NCBI GenBank assembly: GCA_030638325.1
Contig: DAOWEV010000193.1
Location: forward strand, 1 to 40,738
Length of the DNA stretch: 40,738 nucleotides
Reading direction: 5' to 3'
Source: Bacteroidales bacterium
Lineage (GTDB): Bacteria > Bacteroidota > Bacteroidia > Bacteroidales > JAGOPY01
Below, in pieces: positions 24,804-33,682 of this stretch (positions are counted from its first letter, which is position 1; every line of letters begins with the position of its first letter). Under the pieces are notes generated by a model, which saw only the letters and a list, made by a program, of their open reading frames with translations, had not been told where the DNA came from and ran no database searches. A program made the translations under genes and the position numbers.

Positions 24804-25817
24804 TTAATTTTTTAATTTCTTTTCCCACTCCCAGGCCGACAGCATCATCTCGTCGAGGCCTTTTTCCGCTTTCCATCCCAATTCCCGGTTGGCATAAGAG
24901 GTATCTGCCCAGACCTTTTCAATATCCCCGGAACGACGATCTACGATCCGGTAATTCAGTTTCACACCTGATACCTTTTCGAATGAATGGATCACATCCA
25001 GTACCGAATAGCCGGTACCTGTTCCGAGGTTAAAGACTTCGCACTTCGACAGGGTTTTGGATTCAAGCAGGCGTTTCAGGGCAACTACGTGGGCCTTGGC
25101 CAGGTCCACCACATGGATATAGTCCCGTACCGGGGTCCCGTCAGGGGTGTTGTAATCATTGCCAAAGACCCTCAGAAATTCGCGTTTTCCGGTAGCTGTC
25201 TGAGTAATGTACGGAACGAGATTGTCTGGAATACCGGTTGGCGACTCACCGATCAAAGCTGATTCATGGGCTCCTATAGGATTGAAGTACCTGAGCAGTA
25301 TGGCCTGAATAGCAGATGCCCTGGTTGTGTCAAAGATTACGTCTTCCATGATCTTCTTGGTGTTCCCATACGGAGATTCAGCCTTTCGCAAAGGGGCCTG
25401 TTCCGTTACGGGAAGTTGTTCCGGCTGCCCATAAACAGTACATGAAGAGGAAAAAACCATCTTATTTACCTCCTTATCTTTCATACATTTCAACAAGTTG
25501 ACCGAGGATAAAATATTGTTGTGATAATATTTCAATGGTTCATTTACCGACTCTCCAACTGATTTAAAAGCAGCAAAATGTATCACAGCTTCAATATCCG
25601 GGTAATTGCTGAACAGCGCTTCGGTTTTTCCCAGGTCGCAAAGGTCAAAAACTTCCAAAACGGGAAGGGTTCCGGTGATCTGTTCAATATTATAAGGCAC
25701 ATCCCCTGAAGAATTGGAGAGGTTATCTACAATGACAACTTCAAAACCCTCCTGCTGCAATTCCACCACAGTGTGAGAACCAATATAGCCCGTTCCGCCG
25801 GTTACCAGTATTTGCAT
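24804..25817 (-). CDS. galE: UDP-glucose 4-epimerase
   Basis: GalE interconverts UDP-glucose and UDP-galactose, and in some members the N-acetyl forms. The 337-aa protein has the NAD motif GGTGYIGSH (residues 7-15), the catalytic Ser region VFSSSCTVYG (121-130), and Tyr150 and Lys154 in SPYGNTK, followed by the LRYFNPIGAHES block typical of true GalE. The length fits. In this setting it probably supplies galactose-type sugars for surface glycan; substrate range (Glc versus GlcNAc) cannot be read with confidence. It precedes rfbB by 4 bp and follows the UDP-sugar dehydrogenase after a 142-bp gap that holds a heptamer array. Confidence 0.94.
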   Translation of the reverse strand: MQILVTGGTGYIGSHTVVELQQEGFEVVIVDNLSNSSGDVPYNIEQITGTLPVLEVFDLCDLGKTEALFSNYPDIEAVIHFAAFKSVGESVNEPLKYYHNNILSSVNLLKCMKDKEVNKMVFSSSCTVYGQPEQLPVTEQAPLRKAESPYGNTKKIMEDVIFDTTRASAIQAILLRYFNPIGAHESALIGESPTGIPDNLVPYITQTATGKREFLRVFGNDYNTPDGTPVRDYIHVVDLAKAHVVALKRLLESKTLSKCEVFNLGTGTGYSVLDVIHSFEKVSGVKLNYRIVDRRSGDIEKVWADTSYANRELGWKAEKGLDEMMLSAWEWEKKLKN

Positions 25818-25857
25818 TGTAATTAATTAAGGTTTTTTACAACAATATTCTTAACCG

Positions 25858-25941
25858 AACTTTCAACTTTCAACTTTCAACTTATAACTTATAACTTATA
25901 ACTTTTAACTTTCAACTTTCAACTTTTAACTTTTAACTCCT
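25858..25941. repeat. Heptamer array AACTTTC, 12 units
   Basis: Twelve gap-free 7-bp units, AACTTTC, AACTTAT or AACTTTT, ending with AACTCCT. It lies inside the glycan operon, between the dehydrogenase stop (25960) and the galE start (25817). The sequence is unrelated to the array at 12110 but the period is the same. Confidence 0.88.
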
Positions 25942-25959
25942 AATTAAGAATCAAACAGC

Positions 25960-27255
25960 CTAAAGACTCCAATACTCCATATCCTTTATCTTTTTCCGCA
26001 ATATACCTTTGATATCAATAATGATAGGACTGTTATGCGTGATCGTCCTGAAAAAGTTTTCATCCAGGTCAAGATAATCCTTGTGAGCAACTGCAAGTAT
26101 GACTGCATCGTAGATATCATCAGGTTCTTCAATCAGGCCAAAACCATATTCCTGCATCAGTTCTTCTGAGTTTGCGTAGGGATCCACGACATCGATGTTC
26201 ACCCCATAGTCTTTTAGCTCATTATAGACATCAGCCACTTTTGAGTTCCGGATATCGCTTACATTTTCCTTAAAAGTGACTCCCATGATCAGGACATGCG
26301 TATGCAACACGTTTTTTCCGGCTGCGATCAGCTTTTTCACCAGTTGTTTGGCCACATAAGGGCCCATGGAATCATTCACAAAGCGTCCGGAATTGATTAT
26401 CTGGGGGTGGTACTTATACTCTTTTGCCTTATACGTGAGGTAATACGGATCCACGCCAATACAGTGACCTCCAACCAGTCCGGGATAAAAATTCAAAAAA
26501 TTCCATTTTGTTCCGGCAGCTTCAAGCACATCATAAGTGTTAATACCCATTCTGTTAAAGATGATCGACAATTCATTCATGAGGCCAATATTCACATCCC
26601 GTTGTGTATTTTCAATGATCTTGGCAGCTTCTGCAACTTTGATGGATGAGGCCCTGAAAACACCGGCCTGAACAACCATCTCATATACTTTGGCAACCTG
26701 CTCAAGCGATTCTTCATCACAGCCCGAAACAACCTTTTTGATAGTCACTATGGTATGTTCTTTATCGCCCGGGTTAATACGTTCCGGAGAATAGCCGGCT
26801 TTAAAATCTACACAAGCCTTCAAGCCCGATTCTTTTTCAAGGACAGGAATACAATCTTCTTCTGTGGCTCCCGGATAGACGGTTGATTCAAAAACAACAT
26901 AATCTCCTTTTTTCAGTATTTTCCCGACTGTTTCAGAAGCTTTCAGCAGAGGGCTCAGGTCCGGCATGTTTCTTTCATCGATGGGCGTAGGCACAGCTAC
27001 AATATGGAATGTTGCTTCTTTTAGTTTTTCAGGGTCTGCGGTAAACTCGATATCACAGTTTTCAAATGCTGATGGGGGCAATTCCTCGCTGGGATCCTGG
27101 CCGTTTTTCATCATCTCAACACGTTCATGATTGATATCGAACCCAATAACAGGGACAATCCTGGCAAACTCCAGGGCAATTGGTAATCCCACATATCCCA
27201 GGCCAACAACAGATAGTTTAGCTTCTTTCGCTAATAACTCATTATATATTTCCAT
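25960..27255 (-). CDS. UDP-N-acetylhexosamine 6-dehydrogenase (WbpO/TviB/WbpA type)
   Basis: Oxidises C6 of a UDP-N-acetylhexosamine to the uronic acid in two NAD-dependent steps. The 431-aa protein has the Rossmann motif VVGLGYVGLP (residues 16-25), the ESTVYPGATEE block near 123, the ENTQRDVNIGLMNEL helix (215-229) and the catalytic Cys265 in GGHCIGVDPYYL. The sequence is closest, by eye, to the WbpO/TviB subgroup (UDP-GalNAc or UDP-GlcNAc dehydrogenases). Next to wbpB, wbpD and wbpE the expected product is UDP-GlcNAcA, the WbpA reaction. It starts 13 bp after wbpB. Confidence 0.92.
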   Translation of the reverse strand: MEIYNELLAKEAKLSVVGLGYVGLPIALEFARIVPVIGFDINHERVEMMKNGQDPSEELPPSAFENCDIEFTADPEKLKEATFHIVAVPTPIDERNMPDLSPLLKASETVGKILKKGDYVVFESTVYPGATEEDCIPVLEKESGLKACVDFKAGYSPERINPGDKEHTIVTIKKVVSGCDEESLEQVAKVYEMVVQAGVFRASSIKVAEAAKIIENTQRDVNIGLMNELSIIFNRMGINTYDVLEAAGTKWNFLNFYPGLVGGHCIGVDPYYLTYKAKEYKYHPQIINSGRFVNDSMGPYVAKQLVKKLIAAGKNVLHTHVLIMGVTFKENVSDIRNSKVADVYNELKDYGVNIDVVDPYANSEELMQEYGFGLIEEPDDIYDAVILAVAHKDYLDLDENFFRTITHNSPIIIDIKGILRKKIKDMEYWSL

Positions 27256-27268
27256 AAAAACTATTTCT

Positions 27269-28228
27269 TTATTTAAGCAATTTCTTCAGCATGGGATGAT
27301 AGTCCCCTGTGAGGCCGACAGGAGTGGCATTTCTGATCTCATATGCAATCTCAATACTGGATCTTGCATCTTCCAATCCAAATCCTTCTCCATTCAATAT
27401 GTTCTTATAAGTCTCCGTGTGTAATTCATTAAATCCTCCACTGAATTCGATTTCCCTGCCTTCCACAGTAATTGAACGAAATGTTCTCTGTCCGCGGGCT
27501 TTCACATTATCAGGAAGAACATTGTAGTCCAGGCTCATGAACCACCTCACACGGGCTCTTTCAAGATGCAGGAAGCCTGCAGAGCTTTTTTCATCCTGGT
27601 AATGAACAATATTTCCTTTTACACGGCCGAAGGCCATGGTCAGCATATCAAAGAAATGGATCCCGATATTGGTAGCCACACCCCCGGATTTATGGGTATC
27701 TCCTTTCCAGGAAATAGAATACCAAAGCCCGCGGCTGGTTATATATGCCAGATCAATATCGTAGATCTTATCCGGCGGGCCACTATCTATTTCCGCTTTA
27801 AGCTGCTGTATTGCAGGATGCAGGCGAACCTGAAGAACCACATTGATCTGCTTGCCGGTCTCTTCCTCTATCTCTCTCAATGCATCTACATTCCAGGGGT
27901 TCAGCACCAATGGTTTTTCACAGATGGCATGTGCTTCATTGCGCAAGGCCAGGCGGATATGTGCATCATGCAGATAATTCGGTGAACAGATGGCAACATA
28001 GTCTATCTTTTTCCCTTCTTTTCTCCTGAGTTTATCAAGGTGCCTGTCGAACCTCTCTGTTTCAACAAAAAAATCAGCCTCCGGAAAATAACTGTCAATG
28101 ATCCCAACGCTATCGTATTTATCTACCGCTGAAACCAATATGTTGCCCGTATCTTTTATGGCTTTCATATGCCTGGGAGCAATATAACCTGCAGCACCGA
28201 TAAGTGCAAATCTTACTGGTTTACCCAT
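27269..28228 (-). CDS. wbpB: UDP-N-acetylglucosaminuronate 3-dehydrogenase (WbpB/WlbA family)
   Basis: Gfo/Idh/MocA oxidoreductase that oxidises C3 of UDP-GlcNAcA to give the 3-keto sugar for transamination by WbpE. The 319-aa protein begins with the nucleotide motif ALIGAAGYIAPRHMKAIKDTG (near residue 8), has the WlbA-type block FDRHLDKLRR near 63, ICSPNYLHDAHI near 80, the family Lys in CEKPLVLNPWN near 99, and THKSGGVATNIGIHFFDML near 180. These stretches are specific to the WlbA/WbpB group within a broad superfamily. It follows wbpD by 24 bp and precedes the dehydrogenase by 13 bp. Confidence 0.93.
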   Translation of the reverse strand: MGKPVRFALIGAAGYIAPRHMKAIKDTGNILVSAVDKYDSVGIIDSYFPEADFFVETERFDRHLDKLRRKEGKKIDYVAICSPNYLHDAHIRLALRNEAHAICEKPLVLNPWNVDALREIEEETGKQINVVLQVRLHPAIQQLKAEIDSGPPDKIYDIDLAYITSRGLWYSISWKGDTHKSGGVATNIGIHFFDMLTMAFGRVKGNIVHYQDEKSSAGFLHLERARVRWFMSLDYNVLPDNVKARGQRTFRSITVEGREIEFSGGFNELHTETYKNILNGEGFGLEDARSSIEIAYEIRNATPVGLTGDYHPMLKKLLK

Positions 28229-28252
28229 ATATCTTCTTATTTAGAAATGATC

Positions 28253-28834
28253 TCAAACTTCAAGCTTTCGTACTTTCCCATCCTTCAGAAGGTATTTCCC
28301 GCCACTTTCAGGGCATACAGCCACTTTTTCAGCATCAAACTCGAGGCGATGCCCATATTCACTCATCCATCCCACATGTCGTGCCGGGTTTCCCAACACC
28401 AGCGCATAGCTGGGGACATCCCTCAGAACGACTGCCCCTGCACCAATAAAAGCATATTCCCCAATGGTGATACCACATATAATGGTAGCATTGGCCCCTA
28501 TTGAAACCCCTTTTTTAACCAGCGTCCTGATATATTGATCCTTTCTGACAATGGCGCTTCTGGGGTTTTTGATATTGGTAAATACCATCGAAGGACCCAG
28601 GAATACATCATCTTCGCAGATGACTCCGGTGTAAATCGAAATATTATTTTGTACCTTAACGTTTTTACCCAGCACTACATCAGGAGAGACAACCACATTC
28701 TGGCCAATATTACATTTTTCACCCATTACACTTCCTGTCATAATATGAGAGAAATGCCATATTTTACAGTCTTTTCCTATACTGCAACCGGCATCGATCA
28801 CAGCTGTTTCATGGGCGAAATAATCTTGTTCCAT
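28253..28834 (-). CDS. wbpD: UDP-3-amino-sugar N-acetyltransferase (WbpD/WlbB family)
   Basis: Left-handed beta-helix acetyltransferase that adds the second acetyl group to UDP-GlcNAc(3NH2)A to make UDP-GlcNAc(3NAc)A. The 193-aa protein opens with [20 protein letters not shown] and shows the hexapeptide-repeat pattern from about residue 12 to 150 ([31 protein letters not shown]), with a terminal AcCoA-side loop [16 protein letters not shown]. Length and N-terminal motif suit the WbpD/WlbB group rather than a general serine or galactoside acetyltransferase. It sits 4 bp after wbpE and 24 bp before wbpB. Confidence 0.92.
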   Translation of the reverse strand: MEQDYFAHETAVIDAGCSIGKDCKIWHFSHIMTGSVMGEKCNIGQNVVVSPDVVLGKNVKVQNNISIYTGVICEDDVFLGPSMVFTNIKNPRSAIVRKDQYIRTLVKKGVSIGANATIICGITIGEYAFIGAGAVVLRDVPSYALVLGNPARHVGWMSEYGHRLEFDAEKVAVCPESGGKYLLKDGKVRKLEV

Positions 28835-28838
28835 CTCC

Positions 28839-29969
28839 CTATTGATTTACAAACTCAAGCACTGTTTCCGTAATGTATTCCAACTGTTCTTCATCCAGTT
28901 CCGTATGCATCGGCAGTGATATTACTGTACTGGCCAGCATTTCCGTAACCGGAAAATCACCCTTTTTATATCTCGGGTCAAGATAGGCTTTTTGCATGTG
29001 CATTGGAACGGGATAATAAATGCCAAAAGGGATATCTTTTGAAGCGAGGTGTTGTTGCAGAGCATCCCTGTCAACATCCCTAATCACTAAAGTATACTGG
29101 TGATATACATGGTTTGACCGGTTAAATTCGACCGGTGTTTTTAATTTGGGATTATCTTTAAAGGCTTCATTATAGATGGCTGCCACTTTTCTCCTGGCCA
29201 TCGCATATTGGTCCAGGTACTTCAGTTTTACATTTAGAACAGCAGCCTGGATGCTGTCAAGCCTCGAATTTACCCCTACCATGTCATGGTAATATCTGAC
29301 TGTCATACCATGATTTACGATGATCCTGAGTTGCTCCGCCAGCCCATCATCATTGGTAAATATGGCTCCCCCATCGCCATAACATCCCAGGTTTTTGGAA
29401 GGGAAAAATGAGGTACAACCGACATGTCCAATGGTCCCTGCCTGGGCCTTTGACCCGTCTTTAAAGTAATACTCCGCACCAATTGCCTGGGCGGTATCTT
29501 CGATCACAAACAGATCATATTCTCTGGCTATCTCAAGAATGGCATCCATATCAACACATTGCCCGAATAAATGCACCGGCACAATGGCTTTTGTCTTTGG
29601 AGTGACAGCCCTGCGAATCGCTTCGGGGTCTATATTAAAAGTATCCGGGTCTACATCTACCAGAACCGGTGTTAACCTCAACAGGGCAATAACCTCCACG
29701 GTAGCAATAAATGTAAAAGAAGTTGTGATGACCTCATCCCCGGGTTGCAGTCCAAGAGCCATCATAGCAACCTGAAGTGCATCTGTACCATTGGCACAGG
29801 GGATTACGTGCCTGATCCCGAGGTATTTTTCCAGGTTTTCCTGGAACCTGCCAACAGCCGGGCCATTTATGAATGCAGTCGAATCAACAATTTCCTGAAT
29901 AGCAGTATCAATTTCCGGTTTGATGTTCCCGTACTGCGTGTGCAGGTCCACCATTCTTATCTGTTTCAT
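28839..29969 (-). CDS. wbpE: DegT/DnrJ/EryC1 sugar aminotransferase (WbpE/WlbC, PorR-like)
   Basis: PLP enzyme that transfers an amino group from glutamate to the 3-keto sugar made by WbpB. The 376-aa protein begins [18 protein letters not shown], has [17 protein letters not shown] near residue 58, the PLP-contact Asp158 in [11 protein letters not shown], and the Schiff-base Lys192 in [17 protein letters not shown]. It is the first gene of the glycan operon and has a good -7 element close upstream. In Porphyromonas the homologous PorR is needed for the anionic LPS to which T9SS cargo is attached; whether this protein serves that job here is inference. Confidence 0.93.
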   Translation of the reverse strand: MKQIRMVDLHTQYGNIKPEIDTAIQEIVDSTAFINGPAVGRFQENLEKYLGIRHVIPCANGTDALQVAMMALGLQPGDEVITTSFTFIATVEVIALLRLTPVLVDVDPDTFNIDPEAIRRAVTPKTKAIVPVHLFGQCVDMDAILEIAREYDLFVIEDTAQAIGAEYYFKDGSKAQAGTIGHVGCTSFFPSKNLGCYGDGGAIFTNDDGLAEQLRIIVNHGMTVRYYHDMVGVNSRLDSIQAAVLNVKLKYLDQYAMARRKVAAIYNEAFKDNPKLKTPVEFNRSNHVYHQYTLVIRDVDRDALQQHLASKDIPFGIYYPVPMHMQKAYLDPRYKKGDFPVTEMLASTVISLPMHTELDEEQLEYITETVLEFVNQ

Positions 29970-29987
29970 AAATCGAATTATTTAGTG

Positions 29988-29995
29988 CAAATGTA
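29988..29995 (-). promoter_or_regulatory. -7 element for the wbpE glycan operon
   Basis: Reads TACATTTG on the minus strand, an exact TAnnTTTG match, 19 nt before the wbpE ATG. The 5' leader would be very short. Confidence 0.5.
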
Positions 29996-30388
29996 GGTAA
30001 TATTGCATATTGTGAAAAAAGAAAAAACAAAATTGTGCAACCTTCCTGGTCATAAAATGTCTTTAATAGATGATACTTGATAAAAATGGTTCTATCTTGA
30101 ATTTAATGATTAAATGATAGAACGACATTTAAGCATTTTAGCATTTTAGCATTTCCATTAAAATAACAATAAAACCATAAAAGTAAAAAGTCATTAACTT
30201 TGAACTTTTGTTTTTATTACTTTTATCTTTTATTATATTTTATGGCGCTACCACGTGTTTAATGGATTAATGATTGAATGATTGAATGTAGGAACAATAA
30301 ATAGCATTTGCCAATTTAAGCATTTTCGCATTTAAGCATTTACCCATGTAAGCATTTCCATTAAAATAACAGAAAACCTATTTTATAA
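29996..30388. other. Repeat-rich spacer between wbpE and the GNAT gene
   Basis: No gene is visible. It holds an imperfect hairpin (GTTCTATC 30089-30096 with GATAGAAC 30116-30123), octamer runs AGCATTTT near 30132-30157 and related units near 30316-30360, and a perfect 21-bp direct repeat at 30148-30168 and 30351-30371 that brackets 182 bp. A possible -7 element, TAACTTTG, is at 30195-30202. Confidence 0.6.
30195..30202 (+). promoter_or_regulatory. Possible -7 element for the GNAT gene at 30389
   Basis: TAACTTTG fits TAnnTTTG but lies 187 nt before the ATG; it is the only match on this strand in the spacer. Confidence 0.25.
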
Positions 30389-31516
30389 ATGGATATTGAA
30401 ATTCATGAAGTTAAGACCAAAGGCGATATTGATGAATTCGTTCGATATCCGCTAAGATTATACAGGCATAATCAATTTTATGTTCCTCCGCTAATTGGAA
30501 ATGAAAAAGCAAGCCTGGATCCTGAAAAAAATCCGGCCCTGGAATTTTGCGAGCTTGCGTGCTGGCTTGCAAGGAAAAACGGTAAGGTTGTGGGACGCAT
30601 TGGCGGGATTATCAATCGCCGGGAAATAGAGATAAAAAAGCTTAACCATGCGCGGTTCAGCTGGTTTGATTTCGAGAATGACGCCAATATTGGACGATCT
30701 TTGCTGAAAACCGTAGAATCCTGGGCCATATCAAATGGAATGGATGCTATTTATGGCCCCTATGGATTTACCAGTTTTGATAAGCATGGATTGCTAATTA
30801 AAGGGTTTGAGGAACTGACAACCAAGATAGCTGTTTATAATTTTCCTTACTATCAGGACGTCATTGAACAATTTGGATATAAAGAAAAAATGGATTGGGT
30901 GGAATTCCGTATAACAGTTCCTGACCAGATACCTGAGAAAATAGAGAGGATAGCACAGATTGCATTGCAGCGGAACCAATTGCATGTTCCGGAAGTGAAG
31001 AAGGCAAAAGGCATGATGGAGTATAAGGATGCGTTTTTCCAGTTACTGAATGAAGCATATGCTGATCTGAGCGGCGCTGTGCCTTTAACCAGCAAACAGG
31101 CCTCATTGTTCAGCAAAGCATTCTTCAAATATCTAAATCCTGATTATGTGACTTTAGTACTTACCAAAGACAATCAACTGGCTGCCTTTGGCATCACCGT
31201 TCCCTCCCTGTCGAGAGCGCTTCAAAAAGCGAGGGGGAAACTATTGCCTTTTGGGTTCTATCATCTCTGGAGGGCATTAAAAGTGAATGACACCATAGAT
31301 TTAATGCTGATAGCCGTCAAACCGGAGTTTCAGAATAAAGGGGTCAACTCTATCTTGTTCTGGAAACTTATTCCAAATTATATCAAACACCGTATAAAAT
31401 ACGTTGAAACAAATCAAAACCAGACAGATAATGTTAAAGTACAGGCCCAGTGGAAATATTTTGACGCCAGGCATCATAAGACATCGAGATCTTATATAAA
31501 ATACTTTGTTCAATGA
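30389..31516 (+). CDS. GNAT-fold acyltransferase-like protein (YghO-like)
   Basis: The 375-aa protein looks like a member of a conserved family with a GNAT (acyl-CoA N-acyltransferase) fold, sometimes named YghO-like. Visible markers are the start EIHEVKTKGDIDEFVRYPLRLYR, FYVPPLIGNEKASLDPEKNP near residue 32, an acceptor-like strand NGKVVGRIGGIINRR near 64, the GPYGFTSFDKHGLLIKGFE turn near 116, and a C-terminal segment resembling GNAT motif A (LMLIAVKPEFQNKGVNSILF near 308). The substrate is not known. It is probably a single-gene unit or the first gene before the outer-membrane protein at 31609, which has its own -7 element. Confidence 0.75.
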   Translation: MDIEIHEVKTKGDIDEFVRYPLRLYRHNQFYVPPLIGNEKASLDPEKNPALEFCELACWLARKNGKVVGRIGGIINRREIEIKKLNHARFSWFDFENDANIGRSLLKTVESWAISNGMDAIYGPYGFTSFDKHGLLIKGFEELTTKIAVYNFPYYQDVIEQFGYKEKMDWVEFRITVPDQIPEKIERIAQIALQRNQLHVPEVKKAKGMMEYKDAFFQLLNEAYADLSGAVPLTSKQASLFSKAFFKYLNPDYVTLVLTKDNQLAAFGITVPSLSRALQKARGKLLPFGFYHLWRALKVNDTIDLMLIAVKPEFQNKGVNSILFWKLIPNYIKHRIKYVETNQNQTDNVKVQAQWKYFDARHHKTSRSYIKYFVQ

Positions 31517-31555
31517 TATTTTAAAGAAATCCCTGCACATCAGCAATCATTTACC

Positions 31556-31563
31556 TAAATTTG
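31556..31563 (+). promoter_or_regulatory. -7 element that decides the start of the barrel gene at 31609
   Basis: TAAATTTG matches TAnnTTTG. The TTG at 31561, which would be an upstream start, lies within this element, so it cannot be the translated start if the promoter is real. That favours ATG 31609, 46 nt downstream. Confidence 0.5.
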
Positions 31564-31608
31564 CGTTCGGAAAACTCAGGCGCTTTTATCCTGAAGAATA
31601 TATTACTA

Positions 31609-32373
31609 ATGAAAGTCCTGTTAAAATATTTTCTGTCTCTGTTATTTCTGATCTGGCTCATTCCTGTTTCCGGCCAGGTTAGCATTCAGGATTCTGCACT
31701 TACCATTCCAATGTTTTACGGAACTTACAGTTATCAGATCCCGCAAGCTGATATGGCTGAAAGATTCGGTAATAACTCGCTGATTGGTCCCGGGTTTCAG
31801 ATTAAGACTTCATCCAACTGGATATATGGTCTCGAATGGGGCTTTATTTTCGGCAACAATATTAAATACGGTTTTTCGATCTTTGATGATATCATGACAT
31901 CCGACGGGAACATCATCAGCGGAGACGGGGTGCCTGCTGTAGTAGCATTGTTTGAAAGAGGGAATATCTTTTCACTGAGGTTCGGCCGGCTCATTCCGGT
32001 ACTGAGCCCCAATCCCAATTCCGGAATTGTTATTGGTATCAGCGCAGGGTATTTGATGCATAAGATCAAGATAGAAGTAGAAAACAACAGCGCGCCACAA
32101 TTAAAAGGTGATTATAATAGAGGATATGACCGCATGTCAAGCGGGTTTGCCATCAGCGAATACGTGGGATACATGTACCTCGGAAACACCAGGATAATCA
32201 ATTTCTTTATAGGCGTTGAGTTTTATCAGGCCTGGACAAAAAGCAGAAGAGATTATATATTTGACCTGATGGGCCCCGACAAGAAGAACCGGTTTGATGT
32301 GCTCATCGGCCCTAAGATATCCTGGATAATACCATTGCATAGAAGAGCCCCGCAAGAATATTACCTGTATTAA
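31609..32373 (+). CDS. Small outer-membrane beta-barrel, conserved hypothetical
   Basis: I do not recognise a characterised family. From ATG 31609 the product has 254 aa with a clean signal peptide (MKVLLKYFLSLLFLIWLIPV, cleavage near SG-QV) and then alternating, aromatic-flanked strands (WIYGLEWGFIFGN, IVIGISAGYLMHKIK, EYVGYMYLG, IINFFIGVEFYQAW) that suggest an eight-to-ten-strand outer-membrane barrel. Gly/Asn/Asp-rich turns sit between strands. The end, EYYLY, is aromatic. It starts after its own -7 element and is followed 13 bp later by waaA, so the two may be co-transcribed. That would fit an envelope role; nothing more specific can be said. Confidence 0.75.
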   Translation: MKVLLKYFLSLLFLIWLIPVSGQVSIQDSALTIPMFYGTYSYQIPQADMAERFGNNSLIGPGFQIKTSSNWIYGLEWGFIFGNNIKYGFSIFDDIMTSDGNIISGDGVPAVVALFERGNIFSLRFGRLIPVLSPNPNSGIVIGISAGYLMHKIKIEVENNSAPQLKGDYNRGYDRMSSGFAISEYVGYMYLGNTRIINFFIGVEFYQAWTKSRRDYIFDLMGPDKKNRFDVLIGPKISWIIPLHRRAPQEYYLY

Positions 32374-32386
32374 TGTTACATCTTTC

Positions 32387-33637
32387 ATGTCATTTTTATA
32401 CAATATTACTATACGAACTTATGGGCTTGTCATCCGGTCTGCAGCTCCATTCAACGACAAAGCCAAAAAGTGGCTGCATGGAAGAAAAGATCTCTTCAGC
32501 GAGCTGGAAAATAAATTTGCCGGTTCCGGAAAAAAGACCAGAAGAATATGGTTTCATTGTGCCTCCCTCGGAGAATTTGAGCAAGGGCGGCCGGTGATTG
32601 AGAGGCTTCGGAAAGATCATGAAAATATCGAGATCATCCTGACTTTTTTCTCTCCTTCGGGCTATGAGATCAGAAAAAATTATGAGGGCGCTGACTATAT
32701 TTTCTATCTGCCATTGGATACTCCGAAAAATGCAGCGAAGTTTGTTGACCTGATAAATCCCGACCTCGCTATATTTGTGAAATATGAATTCTGGTTTAAT
32801 TACCTGCATGCCCTCAATACAAGAAATATTCCGGCAGTGGTCATATCGGCTATTTTTCGCAGGAACCAACATTTCTTCAAATGGTATGGCGCCTGGTTCC
32901 GGAAGCAACTTGATCATGTGAATTTTTTCTTTGTGCAGGACCAGGTCTCTTATGATTTGCTGGCCTCTATTGGAGCTGAACATGTTATCATAAGCGGAGA
33001 CACCCGTTTCGACAGGGTGACTGAGCTTGCGTCCAAAGCTAAAAAAAATCCTGTTGTGGAATCATTTTGCAAAAGATCGCAGGTGATGCTTGCCGGAAGC
33101 ACCTGGCCCCGGGATGAAGAAATCATTCTTAAGCTGATCGGGCAATCTTCCGGGTCACTCAAAATCATTTTCGCCCCGCATGAAGTAGATGAGAACAGGA
33201 TCAGGACATTACAACAAAAGCTTTCCGGAGAGAAGGTTTTGAGGTACTCCGAAGCAAATGAAGAGAATGTTAAAAAAGCACAGATACTTATCATCGACGG
33301 CATCGGATACCTCTCCAGCCTGTATCAATACGCAACGATCGCTTACATCGGAGGCGGGTTCGGGACCGGCATACACAATATCCTGGAGGCCGCCACCTTC
33401 GGGAAACCGGTCATTTTCGGGCAAAACTATAACAAATTCAAAGAGGCTGTCGACCTGGTGGAAGCCGCAGGAGCATTCTGCATTCATGACGAGGAGGAAC
33501 TGGTGAAAACGGCGGACTTCTTGCTCAATAATCAAAAAACCTATCAAAATGCCTCACAGATATGCCGGGAATATGTTGAAAAGCATGCCGGGGCTACCGG
33601 GGTGATTGTGGAAACTCTTTCACGGTACCGCTTTTAA
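32387..33637 (+). CDS. waaA: 3-deoxy-D-manno-octulosonic acid (Kdo) transferase
   Basis: WaaA (KdtA) adds Kdo from CMP-Kdo to the lipid A precursor at the inner membrane, the first step of LPS core assembly. The 416-aa GT30 protein has an N-terminal membrane-associating segment, the catalytic Glu in WFHCASLGEFEQGRPVIE (near residue 52), VKYEFWFNYL near 130, the AGSTWPRDEE motif near 235 and the nucleotide-site region AYIGGGFGTGIHNILEAATFGKPVIFG near 315. Length is typical. It implies the organism makes Kdo-containing LPS. It starts 13 bp after the small barrel gene. Confidence 0.95.
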   Translation: MSFLYNITIRTYGLVIRSAAPFNDKAKKWLHGRKDLFSELENKFAGSGKKTRRIWFHCASLGEFEQGRPVIERLRKDHENIEIILTFFSPSGYEIRKNYEGADYIFYLPLDTPKNAAKFVDLINPDLAIFVKYEFWFNYLHALNTRNIPAVVISAIFRRNQHFFKWYGAWFRKQLDHVNFFFVQDQVSYDLLASIGAEHVIISGDTRFDRVTELASKAKKNPVVESFCKRSQVMLAGSTWPRDEEIILKLIGQSSGSLKIIFAPHEVDENRIRTLQQKLSGEKVLRYSEANEENVKKAQILIIDGIGYLSSLYQYATIAYIGGGFGTGIHNILEAATFGKPVIFGQNYNKFKEAVDLVEAAGAFCIHDEEELVKTADFLLNNQKTYQNASQICREYVEKHAGATGVIVETLSRYRF

Positions 33638-33645
33638 AACTTTCA

Positions 33646-33653
33646 TACCTTTG
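33646..33653 (+). promoter_or_regulatory. -7 element for the M17 aminopeptidase gene
   Basis: TACCTTTG, an exact TAnnTTTG match, 30 nt before the ATG at 33683. Confidence 0.5.
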
Positions 33654-33682
33654 CATGCATTGAATTTTAAGATCATTTTAAA

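Noticed and set aside
31561-31608. Upstream TTG start for the barrel gene
   Set aside because: It falls within a TAnnTTTG promoter element and would put 16 residues before an otherwise clean signal peptide.
32396-32983. A 195-codon minus-strand open frame inside waaA
   Set aside because: Antisense shadow of waaA with no domain signal.
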